Origin: Haloferax mediterranei ATCC 33500 | Lineage (GTDB): Archaea > Halobacteriota > Halobacteria > Halobacteriales > Haloferacaceae | NCBI RefSeq assembly: GCF_000306765.2 | Contig: NC_017941.2 | Location: forward strand, 2,046,001 to 2,110,000 | Reading direction: 5' to 3' | Length of the DNA: 64,000 bases | Shown: positions 44,084 to 52,797 of the stretch, one piece after another | Numbering within the stretch: the stretch's first letter is position 1 | Layout of the letters: each line of letters starts with the position of its first letter | Notes under the pieces: model-generated | Told to the model about the DNA's origin: nothing | The model's input: the letters and a program-made list of their open reading frames with translations, nothing else | Databases searched by the model: none | Made by a program: the position numbers and the translations under genes

Positions 44084-45094
44084 ATGGATAGGAACGCCCT
44101 TCTTGCCAGCGGGGCGGTCGGCGTCGTGGTCATCGCCCTCGCCGCCGCCATCGTCGTTCCCGGTGTCCTCGCGGACCCGACCGACGAGGGACCGGTCCGT
44201 CCCGGCCCGGTAGACGTGGCTGATGTCTCTATCGCCGCGGGCCCGGCCACGGGAGAGACGGCGACGCTGGAGATAGAAACACGAATCGACCACCGAAGAA
44301 ATCCCACGCAGAACGTGAGTGTCCTCGTTCGCGCCGTCGACGCCGAATCAGGACTCCTGACAACGACAAAACAAGTCGACGTCGGCACCATCTCACGCGA
44401 CGGTGAAAAGACGGTCTCGACGAACCTCACCGTCCCTAGAGAAGGCGGCTACGACATCGAGGTTATACTCTACCGCAACGCAGAGCGTGTCGATGAGGCT
44501 CGAAAAAGCGTCCGCGGCGTTTCGGCTATCAAGCCGCCATACTTGCAGTCGACCACGTCGTTCACCGACAGCGAGGCACTCCCGCCCGTCTCGTTTTCCA
44601 TCGCGGACGCAGGTGAAGACCAGACGACGCTCGACCTCTCGGCGACGCTTGCCAACACCGGCGACGACCCGGCTGAGGACCTCTCGGTCATGTTCGTACT
44701 CCGGCAAGCCGAATCGAATATCGTCGCGTCCCGGACGACGGTCGATGCGGGAGCAATCCGCGCCGGGCGAACAGAGACGGTCAGCGCGACGACCACAGTA
44801 CCGAACGACTACAACTACTACATCGACGCCGTGTTGCTCCGGGATGGTGTCGTCATCGACACCGCCCGCGGCGCGGCGAACCTGAACCCAACGAGGACGA
44901 TTAGCGTGAACCAGACGACAGAAGAAGTAGAACTGCGCGTCGAAGACTTCGAAAACGGCGGAGACGGCGGCGCACCAGATGAGAGGGAGTACGCGGCCAC
45001 AGAAACCGAGTCGGCAGCACCCGGCTTCGGTGCCGTCGTCGCACTCGTGGCGCTCCTCGCGAGCGCTCTCATCGCTCGGAGGCGGTCCCAATGA
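44084..45094 (+). CDS. PGF-CTERM surface protein (DUF7490-like)
   Basis: A 336-aa exported protein. MDRNALLASGAVGVVVIALA is the signal anchor; the extracellular part repeats a beta-sandwich module twice (VDVADVSIAAGPATGETATL, and LPPVSFSIADAGEDQTTLDL), each like a conserved CARDB-type fold. The C terminus APGFGAVVALVALLASALIA, preceded by E-rich linker and followed by RRRSQ, is a PGF-CTERM sorting signal handled by archaeosortase A. The start at 44084 removes a 53-residue non-homologous N extension. Confidence 0.82.
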   Translation: MDRNALLASGAVGVVVIALAAAIVVPGVLADPTDEGPVRPGPVDVADVSIAAGPATGETATLEIETRIDHRRNPTQNVSVLVRAVDAESGLLTTTKQVDVGTISRDGEKTVSTNLTVPREGGYDIEVILYRNAERVDEARKSVRGVSAIKPPYLQSTTSFTDSEALPPVSFSIADAGEDQTTLDLSATLANTGDDPAEDLSVMFVLRQAESNIVASRTTVDAGAIRAGRTETVSATTTVPNDYNYYIDAVLLRDGVVIDTARGAANLNPTRTISVNQTTEEVELRVEDFENGGDGGAPDEREYAATETESAAPGFGAVVALVALLASALIARRRSQ

Positions 45095-45414
45095 GCGACG
45101 AAGCGCCGACGAAATCGAATGCAGACGAGGACCGAATCCCGGCGACGACCGCCGAACCGGCCGAAGACGTGGACGAACAGGAGGACCGCGAGTTCGCCGA
45201 GCGACTTCGACGGTATCTCGACTACGCCGTCCTCGCCGGACTGCTACTGCTCGCGCTCATCGCGGCGCTGCAGTTCTACCTCAACGCGAGCCAAATCATC
45301 TCGACGTGGGTGAACCCCGAGTTCCGGCCAATCTTCCACGCCGCGTTCAACGTCGTGTTGCTCCTCGGTGCGGCGCTCGGCATCTCCGTCCAACTCCGGC
45401 GGTTGACGGACTAA
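45091..45414 (+). CDS. Two-helix membrane protein (DUF8060-like)
   Basis: A 107-aa protein: acidic, disordered first 45 residues, then helices YAVLAGLLLLALIAALQFYL and FHAAFNVVLLLGAALGISVQ. ATGA overlap with the PGF-CTERM protein gene makes a functional pair likely, for example an anchor or accessory subunit. Function unknown. Confidence 0.72.
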   Translation: MSDEAPTKSNADEDRIPATTAEPAEDVDEQEDREFAERLRRYLDYAVLAGLLLLALIAALQFYLNASQIISTWVNPEFRPIFHAAFNVVLLLGAALGISVQLRRLTD

Positions 45415-45435
45415 TCGGGACGACGGGATACCACC

Positions 45436-45669
45436 CTATCCCGACACCAGCGCAGCACCGCCGAAGAACAATCCCAGTGCGACGAAGAACAGGCCCATCA
45501 GTTTGGTTAGCGTGACGTTCCACGCTGCCGGTTCGACTTCGCTCGCGTGGGTTTTGCTCCCGATTGCGTCGAGCTGCTCGCCGAATTTCGTGATGCCGTA
45601 GGCGTACCGATAGGTGATGACTCCGCCAGTAATCGCAAGTAGCCCGAACAATACCGTCTGGATGTCCAT
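45436..45669 (-). CDS. Small membrane protein, 77 aa
   Basis: MDIQTVLFGLLAITGGVITY and LMGLFFVALGLFFGGAALVS are two membrane helices flanking a soluble loop (FGEQLDAIGSKTHASEVEP). It resembles the DUF6199 type of two-helix protein. It converges with the preceding gene. Confidence 0.68.
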   Translation of the reverse strand: MDIQTVLFGLLAITGGVITYRYAYGITKFGEQLDAIGSKTHASEVEPAAWNVTLTKLMGLFFVALGLFFGGAALVSG

Positions 45670-45764
45670 CGGTGGCCGACGGTTGTCTCTCGAGTAGTAT
45701 GTTGTCTTTGACCGGATCTACAAGCGGTAGACGAAAGTCAGCAAGTCGGCCCTAACACGCAGTA

Positions 45765-46586
45765 TTAGCTGAGTAGCAACCACGCACCGAAGACGGCGCC
45801 ACCGCCGACGACGGTGCTTATCGCGGCGTGAACTCGAAGTCTGTCGAGAATCGCGTGGGCGTGTTCGTCTTCGACGGACAGGAGGTCGTGAATCTCGCTG
45901 CCAATCTCACAGCGGGGCAAGAAATCCATGGCGACGTGGAGGAACACGCCCGAGGCGAATCCGAAGACGACACCGCGGAAGGCGTCGGTCGCCGGAAGCG
46001 ACACGGCACTGGAGATGATAGCCGCGATACCCAGCCCCGCAGCGGGAAGGAGAAGCGGGAAGACGGGCTTGTTCTGGCTCGAAAGGCGACGAGCGGCGGC
46101 GTATCCGGCGGGGCCTTTGTGAGAGACGATAGCGAGGCCGAGTCCGACCCCGACATCGATGTTTCCGTAGACGATTCCGATGATGGCACCCGCGGAAATG
46201 GCGTGTGCGGAGAGTTCCGTCACGGTGCGGTCGACCGGGAAGTTCATGTGAGCGAACCGGTGGCCCACGGTGTGTGCGCCGAATCCGGCGAGGATACCGA
46301 ACGCGATACCAAATCCGCCGAACTGGGTGTGGTGGCCGAGTGCCTGCGGGACGAGAAAGACGGCCGCGCTCGTCACCATCGCGCCGCTGGCGAGACCGTA
46401 GCCCCAGACGAGTCCCTCGGCGTGTTCGGTCCGAGCGCGCGCGCCGAACGGGGCAGCAAACGCCATCGCCGCAAAGGCAGCCCACGAGACGACGAGGAGC
46501 TTCCACGCTCCCGTCGAGACGGCGTACGCCGAGAGTGCGACAAGTATCACGACGCTCCCCGCGCCGACGGCTGTCGAGCGATTCAT
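45765..46586 (-). CDS. ZIP-family metal transporter
   Basis: A 273-aa protein with about eight helices. The metal-site helices are recognisable: TVTELSAHAISAGAIIGIVY (helix 4) and GLAIVSHKGPAGYAAARRLS (helix 5), the latter with HK.P.G as in ZupT/ZIP proteins where it normally reads HKIPEG. A further His/Asp-containing helix is GVFLHVAMDFLPRCE. The metal is not predictable (Zn or Fe). The substitution of PEG by PAG removes one usual ligand and may alter specificity. Confidence 0.87.
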   Translation of the reverse strand: MNRSTAVGAGSVVILVALSAYAVSTGAWKLLVVSWAAFAAMAFAAPFGARARTEHAEGLVWGYGLASGAMVTSAAVFLVPQALGHHTQFGGFGIAFGILAGFGAHTVGHRFAHMNFPVDRTVTELSAHAISAGAIIGIVYGNIDVGVGLGLAIVSHKGPAGYAAARRLSSQNKPVFPLLLPAAGLGIAAIISSAVSLPATDAFRGVVFGFASGVFLHVAMDFLPRCEIGSEIHDLLSVEDEHAHAILDRLRVHAAISTVVGGGAVFGAWLLLS

Positions 46587-46649
46587 GTTGTGAACGAAAA
46601 TACTCTGGTTAATAAGATGCGCGGTTCGACCATTTAGCGTCAGCGCGTC

Positions 46650-47342
46650 TCACTGAGTTGCGTTCTTCCACGCCGTACGGTCGAGTGTGCCGCCGTCGAA
46701 GTCGGTTGGGTCCGCCTCAGTCGCAGCCCAGACGAACAACCCGGCGACATCGTCGGGGTCTCGTCCCTGTCCGCCGCTGAGGTCGGTGGCGACGAGCCCC
46801 GGGTCGACGACACAGACGGACTGGTCGCAATCGGCGGCGAACTGCCGAACGAGCGCCTCGGCAGCAGCCTTCGAGACGGCGTATGCCCCCATTCCGGGTT
46901 CCGCATCGCGGGCGACGGACCCCGAGGGGACGAGAATGCGAGCGTCGTCGGCCATGTGGGGACGTGCTTCTTTGACCGCCGCGAAGACGCCGCGAACGTT
47001 CGTTCGCAAGGTGTCGTCGAAGGCGGCGTAGGATTCTTCGTCGAGAGGCATCTCACCGGGTGTGCCGTGGTTGATGCCAGCGTTGGCGACGAGCACGTCG
47101 ATATCGCCGCCGATACGGGCGGCAGTTTCCATCAGACGCTCCATATCGAGTTCGTCTCGAACGTCGGCACGGAGTCCCTCGGCGACTCCACCCACGTCTT
47201 CTACATCGTCGAGGACATCCCGGAGTGCGTCCTTATCGCGGGCGCAGGCGACGACTGTCGCACCGGTTCGACCGAAGGCCCGGGCGACAGCAGCACCGAG
47301 ACCTGAACTCGCGCCGGTGACCACCACGGTGGTGTCGTTCAT
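46650..47342 (-). CDS. Short-chain dehydrogenase/reductase
   Basis: A 230-aa SDR. The cofactor motif is TGASSGLGAAVARAFG; the NAG region is LVANAGINHG; the catalytic Ser is in LVPSGSVARD and the Tyr/Lys pair in MGAYAVSKAA. The loop after strand 2 lacks a clear Asp/Arg rule, so NAD or NADP preference is uncertain. It sits beside the carotenoid genes but is divergent from crtD, with no evidence that it takes part. Confidence 0.88.
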   Translation of the reverse strand: MNDTTVVVTGASSGLGAAVARAFGRTGATVVACARDKDALRDVLDDVEDVGGVAEGLRADVRDELDMERLMETAARIGGDIDVLVANAGINHGTPGEMPLDEESYAAFDDTLRTNVRGVFAAVKEARPHMADDARILVPSGSVARDAEPGMGAYAVSKAAAEALVRQFAADCDQSVCVVDPGLVATDLSGGQGRDPDDVAGLFVWAATEADPTDFDGGTLDRTAWKNATQ

Positions 47343-47436
47343 GCAGGCCGTACGGAGGCGGCGTGCCTAAAGATACCTGCCGAGCGCCCCCGATTTGGTC
47401 AGTCGATTTATGTTCTCAACGTCCTTACAAAGCTCC

Positions 47437-48939
47437 ATGAATTCCGTCTCGGCCCTCGACTCCCTCGCTGGCGAATCAATCGTCGTTATCGGTGGTGGAT
47501 TCGGCGGTCTCTCGACAGCCTGCTACCTCGCCGACGCCGGGGCAGATGTGACGCTGCTGGAGAAAAACGAGCAACTCGGTGGCCGAGCGAGCACGCTCGA
47601 ACGAGACGGATTCCGGTTCGACATGGGTCCATCGTGGTACCTGATGCCCGACGTGTTCGAGCGGTTCTTCGCGTACTTCGGCAAGCGGCCCTCGGACTAC
47701 TACGAACTCACCCGCCTCGACCCCCATTATCGCATCTTCTTCAAAGACGGCGACCGAGTCGACATGGTTCCCGACCTCGAAACGAACAAGGCGACATTCG
47801 AGTCGTACGAACCCGGTGCGGGCGATAAACTCGACGACTACCTCCGGAAATCCGAGCGGAACTACCGCATCGGAATGGAACACTTCGTCTACACCGACCG
47901 GCCGAACCTGACGGACTACATCGACCTCGACGTGTTCAAAAACTCGTGGGGGCTGTCGCTCGTCGGGTCGATGCAGGACCACGTCGAGAACTACTTCGAC
48001 CACCCCAAACTCCAGCAGATAATGCAGTACACGCTGGTGTTCCTCGGTGGCGCACCGAACAACACGCCCGCGCTCTACAATCTCATGAGCCACGTCGACT
48101 TCAACATGGGCGTCTACTACCCCGACGGCGGTCTCGCAGGCGTCGTCGACGCCATGGTTTCGCTCGGCGAGGAACTCGGCGTCGAGTACCACACGAACTC
48201 GCCGGTGGCCGAGATTGCGGGTCGGCGCGGCGGGTTCGCCGTCCGTACAGAGGGCGGTCGCGAGTTCCTCTGTGACCAGGTCGTAAGCGACGCCGACTAC
48301 GCCCACACCGAACAAGAACTCCTCCCCGAGAAGAAACGCCAGTACGACGCCGACTACTGGGAGTCGCGAACGTACGCACCGTCCGCGTTCCTGCTCTATC
48401 TCGGCGTCGAGGGCGACGTGGACGAACTCGCTCATCACACGCTCGTGCTCCCGACCCAGTGGGACGGCCACTTCGAGACCATCTTCGAGGACCCGGCGTG
48501 GCCCGACGACCCCGCCTACTACCTGTGTGTTCCCTCGAAGACCGACGACACGGTCGCACCTGCGGGCCACAGTAACCTGTTCGCACTCGTTCCCGTCGCG
48601 GCCGGACTCGAAGACACGCCCGAACTCCGCGAATCCTATCGTGACCTTGTCCTCGACGACATCGCCGAAAACACCGGTGTCGACCTCCGAGACCGCATCG
48701 TCGTCGAAGAAACGTTCTGTGTGAGTGACTTCGCCGAACGGTACAACAGCACCAAAGGCACCGCACTCGGTCTCGCGCACACGCTTTTCCAGACGTCGCT
48801 GCTCCGCCCGCCACACGGCTCGAAGAAGGTCGACGGTCTCTACTTCACCGGGTCGTTCACCACGCCGGGCATCGGCGTCCCGATGTGTCTCATCAGCGGC
48901 CAACTCACCGCGGAGGAGATGGCTGAAGACGCGAGATGA
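47437..48939 (+). CDS. crtD: Carotenoid 3,4-desaturase
   Basis: A 500-aa FAD-dependent CrtI-family desaturase. The Rossmann motif is VVIGGGFGGLSTACYLADAG; FRFDMGPSWYLMPDVFERFF follows, and the C-terminal flavin segment is YFTGSFTTPGIGVPMCLISG. In haloarchaea the enzyme next to lyeJ and cruF introduces the 3,4 double bonds on the way to C50 bacterioruberin; phytoene desaturase (CrtI) is a related alternative, but the operon favours CrtD. The start at 47437 is supported by a TTTATG box about 28 nt upstream. Its stop lies in the first unit of a 32-bp tandem repeat. Confidence 0.88.
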   Translation: MNSVSALDSLAGESIVVIGGGFGGLSTACYLADAGADVTLLEKNEQLGGRASTLERDGFRFDMGPSWYLMPDVFERFFAYFGKRPSDYYELTRLDPHYRIFFKDGDRVDMVPDLETNKATFESYEPGAGDKLDDYLRKSERNYRIGMEHFVYTDRPNLTDYIDLDVFKNSWGLSLVGSMQDHVENYFDHPKLQQIMQYTLVFLGGAPNNTPALYNLMSHVDFNMGVYYPDGGLAGVVDAMVSLGEELGVEYHTNSPVAEIAGRRGGFAVRTEGGREFLCDQVVSDADYAHTEQELLPEKKRQYDADYWESRTYAPSAFLLYLGVEGDVDELAHHTLVLPTQWDGHFETIFEDPAWPDDPAYYLCVPSKTDDTVAPAGHSNLFALVPVAAGLEDTPELRESYRDLVLDDIAENTGVDLRDRIVVEETFCVSDFAERYNSTKGTALGLAHTLFQTSLLRPPHGSKKVDGLYFTGSFTTPGIGVPMCLISGQLTAEEMAEDAR

Positions 48940-49078
48940 ACGGAGACATGGGAGAAGGGTATCTGAGATGAACGGAGACATGAGACGAAGAGGTCTGAGA
49001 TGAACGGGGACATGAGATGAAGAGGTCTGAGATGAACGGGGACATGAGATGAAGAGGTCTGAGATGAACGGGGACATG
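48931..49078 (+). repeat. 32-bp tandem repeat between crtD and lyeJ encoding an ATGA mini-ORF relay
   Basis: Units begin at 48931, 48963, 48995, 49027 and (partial) 49059, with the core GAGATGAACGGGGACATG. Unit 1 holds the crtD stop and the last unit the lyeJ start. Short frames run 48936-48971, 48968-49003, 49000-49020 and 49017-49052, each overlapping the next by ATGA, the last overlapping the lyeJ frame at 49049. Confidence 0.92.
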
Positions 49079-49942
49079 GCGGCCAACACAGGGGTCGAAG
49101 GCGGCCTTCGGGACCGACTTGCCTACCTGTTGGTCCTCTCACGCCCCCGGTTTTGGCTCTATCTCGCCGGACCGGTCATCGTCGGCGCAGCGGCCGCAGC
49201 GAGCACGTTGGCAGACCTGCTAGCCCTCGATACCGTTCTGCTGTTCGCGTACTTCCTCATTCCAGCGAACGTGTTCCTCTACGGCGTCAACGACGTGTTT
49301 GACGCCGATATCGACGAAGCCAATCCGAAGAAAGACGACCGCGAGGCGCGCTGGCGCGGCGACCCAGTGAACCTCGTAGTCGTCGTCGGAAGCGGTGTCC
49401 TCGGCGTCGGTCTGTTCGCGCTCACGCCGCAGGTCGCGTGGCCGTGGCTCGTCGCGTACTTCTTCCTCGCCGTCGAGTACAGTGCCCCGCCGTTCCGGTT
49501 CAAGACGACGCCGTTTCTGGACTCCGTCTCGAACGGGCTGTATATCCTTCCGGGCGTGGCCGCGTACGCGGCGATTACCGGTTCGAACCCGCCAACACTC
49601 GCTATCGCCGGGGCGTGGCTCTGGACGATGGGGATGCACACGTTCTCGGCGATTCCCGATATCGACCCCGACCGCGAGACCGGTATTCAGACGACGGCGA
49701 CAGTCCTCGGCGAGCGCCGAACTTACGCCTACTGCGCCGTGGTGTGGGGGCTCGCGGCCGCCGCCTTCGCTGCCGTCGACGTTCGACTCGGTGGGTTGCT
49801 CGCGGCCTATCCGGTCGTTGTCCTCGGAATTGCACTCTCAGGTGTCGACGTAGAGCGGGCGTACTGGTGGTACCCCATTTTGAACACCGTCGTCGGCATG
49901 CTCATCACCGTCGGGGCACTTTGGGGTGTCGTCTATGGCTGA
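49049..49942 (+). CDS. lyeJ: Lycopene elongase / 1,2-hydratase (UbiA family)
   Basis: UbiA-type prenyltransferase that adds C5 units to lycopene for C50 carotenoids and hydrates the 1,2 bond. Aspartate-rich motif 1 is NDVFDADIDEANPKKD; the second is DIDPDRETGIQT. About eight to nine helices. The start is uncertain: ATG codons at 49049, 49064 and 49076 are all in frame and all inside the tandem repeat; 49064 (MNGDMAANTG) corresponds to the ancestral ATGA junction with crtD. The next gene overlaps its end by 8 bp. Confidence 0.9.
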   Translation: MKRSEMNGDMAANTGVEGGLRDRLAYLLVLSRPRFWLYLAGPVIVGAAAAASTLADLLALDTVLLFAYFLIPANVFLYGVNDVFDADIDEANPKKDDREARWRGDPVNLVVVVGSGVLGVGLFALTPQVAWPWLVAYFFLAVEYSAPPFRFKTTPFLDSVSNGLYILPGVAAYAAITGSNPPTLAIAGAWLWTMGMHTFSAIPDIDPDRETGIQTTATVLGERRTYAYCAVVWGLAAAAFAAVDVRLGGLLAAYPVVVLGIALSGVDVERAYWWYPILNTVVGMLITVGALWGVVYG

Positions 49943-50819
49943 CTCGCGAACGCAGCTCCCGAGACCACCGAGCACGCGGCGGGAGGCCGAACTCGCGCTC
50001 GACCGACTCGTGTGCGACAATCGGTTTACCATCTCGGTGTTCTTCCCGCTGAACGGGGCGGTTCTCCTCGTCGCCAGCGCGATGACGTGGCTCCCGGAGC
50101 CGCTGGCGTTCAACGCGTTTCTTATCCTCTTCGGGACGCTCGTCATGCGCTCGCCCCTCATCGTCGGCGTCCTACCACTCGTGACGCGACGGGTCGCGTT
50201 CGGGGTCGCTGCGCTCACGGGCTACGCATACGCCATCGAGTACACCGGCATCACGACTGGGTGGCCCTACGGCTGGTTCGAATACGGCATCGACCTCGGG
50301 CCGACGGTCGCCGGCGTCCCCATCGGGCTTCCCGTGTTTTTCATCCCGCTCGTGATGAACGCCTACCTGCTTTGTCTCCTGCTTTTGGGCGACCGCGCCA
50401 GAGACACGCTCGTCCGACTTCCAGTCGTCATCGCCATGGTCCTCGCCATGGACGTGGTGCTCGACCCCGGCGCGGTCGCACTCGGCTTCTGGGAATACTA
50501 CCGTCTGGCCGACGGCGCGATAATCTTCTACGGCGTCCCGCTTTCGAACTACGCCGGGTGGGTCGTCAGCGCCACTATCGCCGTCGCCACGCTCGACTGG
50601 GCGTTCGACCGCGAGGCGCTTCTCGAACGACTCGATGCGACCGGATTCATGCTCGACGATTTGGTGAGTTTCGTCATCCTCTGGGGCGGCATCAACGCGT
50701 GGTTCGGCAACTGGATTCCCGTCGCCGTCGCCGCTCTCTTCGGCATCGGTCTCCTCCGAACCGAGCGATTCGACTCGCGACTGTTCCGTCTCCCGCGGCG
50801 CTTGCCGTGGCGGTCCTAA
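49935..50819 (+). CDS. cruF: Bisanhydrobacterioruberin hydratase
   Basis: A 294-aa DUF422/CruF-family membrane protein with about seven helices. It hydrates the C2'',3'' ends of bisanhydrobacterioruberin to give bacterioruberin. Typical runs are AIEYTGITTGWPYGWFEYG, LVMNAYLLCLLLLGDRARD, LDPGAVALGFWEYYRLADG and YGVPLSNYAGWVVSATIAV. The ATG at 49935 overlaps the lyeJ stop; a GTG at 49926 is an alternative. Third gene of crtD-lyeJ-cruF. Confidence 0.9.
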   Translation: MADSRTQLPRPPSTRREAELALDRLVCDNRFTISVFFPLNGAVLLVASAMTWLPEPLAFNAFLILFGTLVMRSPLIVGVLPLVTRRVAFGVAALTGYAYAIEYTGITTGWPYGWFEYGIDLGPTVAGVPIGLPVFFIPLVMNAYLLCLLLLGDRARDTLVRLPVVIAMVLAMDVVLDPGAVALGFWEYYRLADGAIIFYGVPLSNYAGWVVSATIAVATLDWAFDREALLERLDATGFMLDDLVSFVILWGGINAWFGNWIPVAVAALFGIGLLRTERFDSRLFRLPRRLPWRS

Positions 50820-50853
50820 GTCGTAAGTGGACTTCAAAAATCAACGACCAAAC

Positions 50854-51873
50854 TCAGTCCGAACCCCATCGACTCAGCGCCCGTATCCACCCCGAAACGC
50901 GGCCTCGGCTCCGTACTTTGCCGACCGGGGTCGAACCGGGACCGAAGTCCGCGTCGAATTCCTCATCTTCCGGGTAGGGAACGACGCTGACGGCCTTGAA
51001 CACGGCGACCGGGTCACGCCAGACAGCCCAGTACGCCGCCGTCTTCCCGAGCAAGAAGACTTTTCGACCGAAGCTCAGGTCCGGCGTCGTCGAGAGCGTA
51101 TCGTAGCCGAGTTTGCGAATCGACCGATGGTGGTCGGCGTACAGGACCGCCGAGAGGAGCACCGGGAACTGGCAATCGTGGGGTAGGTACTCGATGCCGG
51201 CGACGCCGTCTCGGTAGAGTGACTCGGCTCGGCGGAGTTCGTCGCGCATCACTTCGGCGACACGGTCGTCGAATTCGAGGTCAAGAATCTGCGCTACGTC
51301 GACGCCGTGGCGCTCCAGCGTCGTCTCTGGAAGATAGACTCGGTCGCGTTCGACCACGTCCTCGCCAACGTCGCGGAGGAAGTTCGACAGTTGGAACGCC
51401 TGTCCGAGCGCCGTCGCGTGCGGCAGTGCCTGTTTCGGGTCGTCGGGGCGCATCACGGCGGTCATCATGCGACCGACGGCCGACGCCGAACCGTCCATGT
51501 ACGTCTCTAACTCCTCGTAGGTCGCATGTCGGTCCTTGTGGATATCCGACTCCATGGCGTCGATGAAGACGTTCACGTCGTCGGGGTCGATATCGTACTG
51601 CTCTCGGAGTTCGGCGAATGCGGACAACACCGGGTCACCTGTCTCGACGTCGCCGAGTGCCTCGGCGCGAAGTCGTTCGAGACGCTCACGCTGTTGCTCC
51701 GGTGGGGCGGTCTCCTCAGCGTCGACGACCTCGTCGGCGACGCGGAAGAACGCGTAGAGTACGTATGTGGCGTGTCTGACGCGTTCTGGGAGGAGCCGAG
51801 TTGCGAAGTAGAACGTCTTTCCCGTCCGTTGTTGTATTTCTTTTCCGGCTTCGACCTGTGATTCGTTGAGCAT
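50854..51873 (-). CDS. crtB: Phytoene synthase
   Basis: Condenses two geranylgeranyl diphosphates to phytoene. The 339-aa protein has both Asp-rich motifs: FRVADEVVDAEE (DxxxD) and LRDVGEDVVERDRVYLP, with RTGKTFYFATRLLPERVRHA in front and YDTLSTTPDLSFGRKVFLLG behind. Start uncertain. MLNESQVEAGKEIQQRTG at 51873 begins the family homology; in-frame starts at 51969 (ATG) and 52008 (GTG) exist, and an AATAAAA box about 25 nt before 52008 suggests transcription begins there. Convergent with cruF. Confidence 0.93.
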   Translation of the reverse strand: MLNESQVEAGKEIQQRTGKTFYFATRLLPERVRHATYVLYAFFRVADEVVDAEETAPPEQQRERLERLRAEALGDVETGDPVLSAFAELREQYDIDPDDVNVFIDAMESDIHKDRHATYEELETYMDGSASAVGRMMTAVMRPDDPKQALPHATALGQAFQLSNFLRDVGEDVVERDRVYLPETTLERHGVDVAQILDLEFDDRVAEVMRDELRRAESLYRDGVAGIEYLPHDCQFPVLLSAVLYADHHRSIRKLGYDTLSTTPDLSFGRKVFLLGKTAAYWAVWRDPVAVFKAVSVVPYPEDEEFDADFGPGSTPVGKVRSRGRVSGWIRALSRWGSD

Positions 51874-52053
51874 TTTCGTATACCGCGTACCGTCCCTGTC
51901 ACGGGACCGAGTAAGGTGACCGAACGGGCCGCAAATGGTCTCACCTTCTCGTTGGGTTGCTGTCGACATAGCGTTTCGTGCAGCCGTGAAGTCAACCGTT
52001 GAATCCACTGACGGCTCTGTGATGGCTGTTTTATTGATTTGTGTCAGGTATCG

Positions 52054-52206
52054 TTACCAGAACGTGTCGCTACAGTCATAGACGACCCCGTGTTCTGGAC
52101 AGATGTACTTGCAGTGGCGATGGGTCATCGATGTCTCACAGATAGGGCACGGACGGCCTTTCGGAGACTCGATAGCACACGCGTCCAGACTGGTGTTGTC
52201 GTCCAT
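52054..52206 (-). CDS. Small zinc-finger protein, 50 aa
   Basis: MDDNTSLDACAIESPKGRPC, then PICETSMTHRHCKYICPEHG and VVYDCSDTFW. CPIC and the HCKYICPEHG cluster give a C-x2-C...H/C-rich metal site. I recognise this type as the haloarchaeal mini zinc-finger family that lies beside crtB in Haloferax. It could bind RNA or DNA, or be a protein-interaction module. It lies upstream of crtB on the same strand. Confidence 0.75.
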   Translation of the reverse strand: MDDNTSLDACAIESPKGRPCPICETSMTHRHCKYICPEHGVVYDCSDTFW

Positions 52207-52519
52207 ACGATGTTTTCATAGGACGCAAGCGACATATTGCTTACTGCTGTTTGCGGTGTCTCCTCCCAGTTCGATTCGCTCGAATATTGGCCTCTGGTCG
52301 ACACCGGATCTGTGTGTACCCTCGGACCGACACCGGATTGAAGTAACTTCGGGCCGGGACCGAACGGAAGTACCCACACGCCGCACGAGACGTACCCCGA
52401 ATTTGGTACTGAAGTGGAACAATACTCATGTACGACGGTCATCGACACACATCGTGGAGTATCGTCCCGGACCCGTGCGAATATTACACCTCTCGACCAA
52501 CCAGTAGAAAGAACAGTCG
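52207..52519. other. Intergenic, no gene seen
   Basis: About 310 bp, AT-richer than its surroundings, between the minus-strand zinc-finger gene and the ArsR-like regulator. CGACACCGGAT occurs twice (52299 and 52330). Small frames lack codon bias. Confidence 0.45.
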
Positions 52520-52795
52520 ATGGAGAAGGCGCTCTGGTATCTACTCACGGCGACACGAGGTGGTGAGAACCGCGTCCGGATAATCCGTACACTGTCGGAG
52601 CGTCCGCGGAACGCAAACCGCCTCGCCGACGAACTCGACGTCGGATACAAGACCATCAGACACCACCTCGATGTACTCGAATCCCACGGGGTCATCGAGG
52701 CCGGTGGCGACAAGTACGGGCGACTGTACTTCCTCACAGACCACTTCGAACAGTACCGCGATACCTTCGAAGAAATCGCAACACACCTCGATTGA
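52520..52795 (+). CDS. ArsR-family winged-helix regulator
   Basis: A 91-aa protein that is essentially one winged-helix domain: GGENRVRIIRTLSERPRNAN, LADELDVGYKTIRHHLDVLE (recognition helix) and HGVIEAGGDKYGRLYFLTDH (wing). No metal-binding cysteines are present, so it is not a metal sensor of the classical ArsR type. The downstream 100-aa membrane protein is 2 bp away and likely its partner, for example a membrane-linked signal. Confidence 0.87.
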   Translation: MEKALWYLLTATRGGENRVRIIRTLSERPRNANRLADELDVGYKTIRHHLDVLESHGVIEAGGDKYGRLYFLTDHFEQYRDTFEEIATHLD

Positions 52796-52797
52796 AC

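Noticed and set aside
47476..49089. 537-codon minus-strand frame opposite crtD
   Set aside because: Antisense shadow; its start even reads the tandem repeat.
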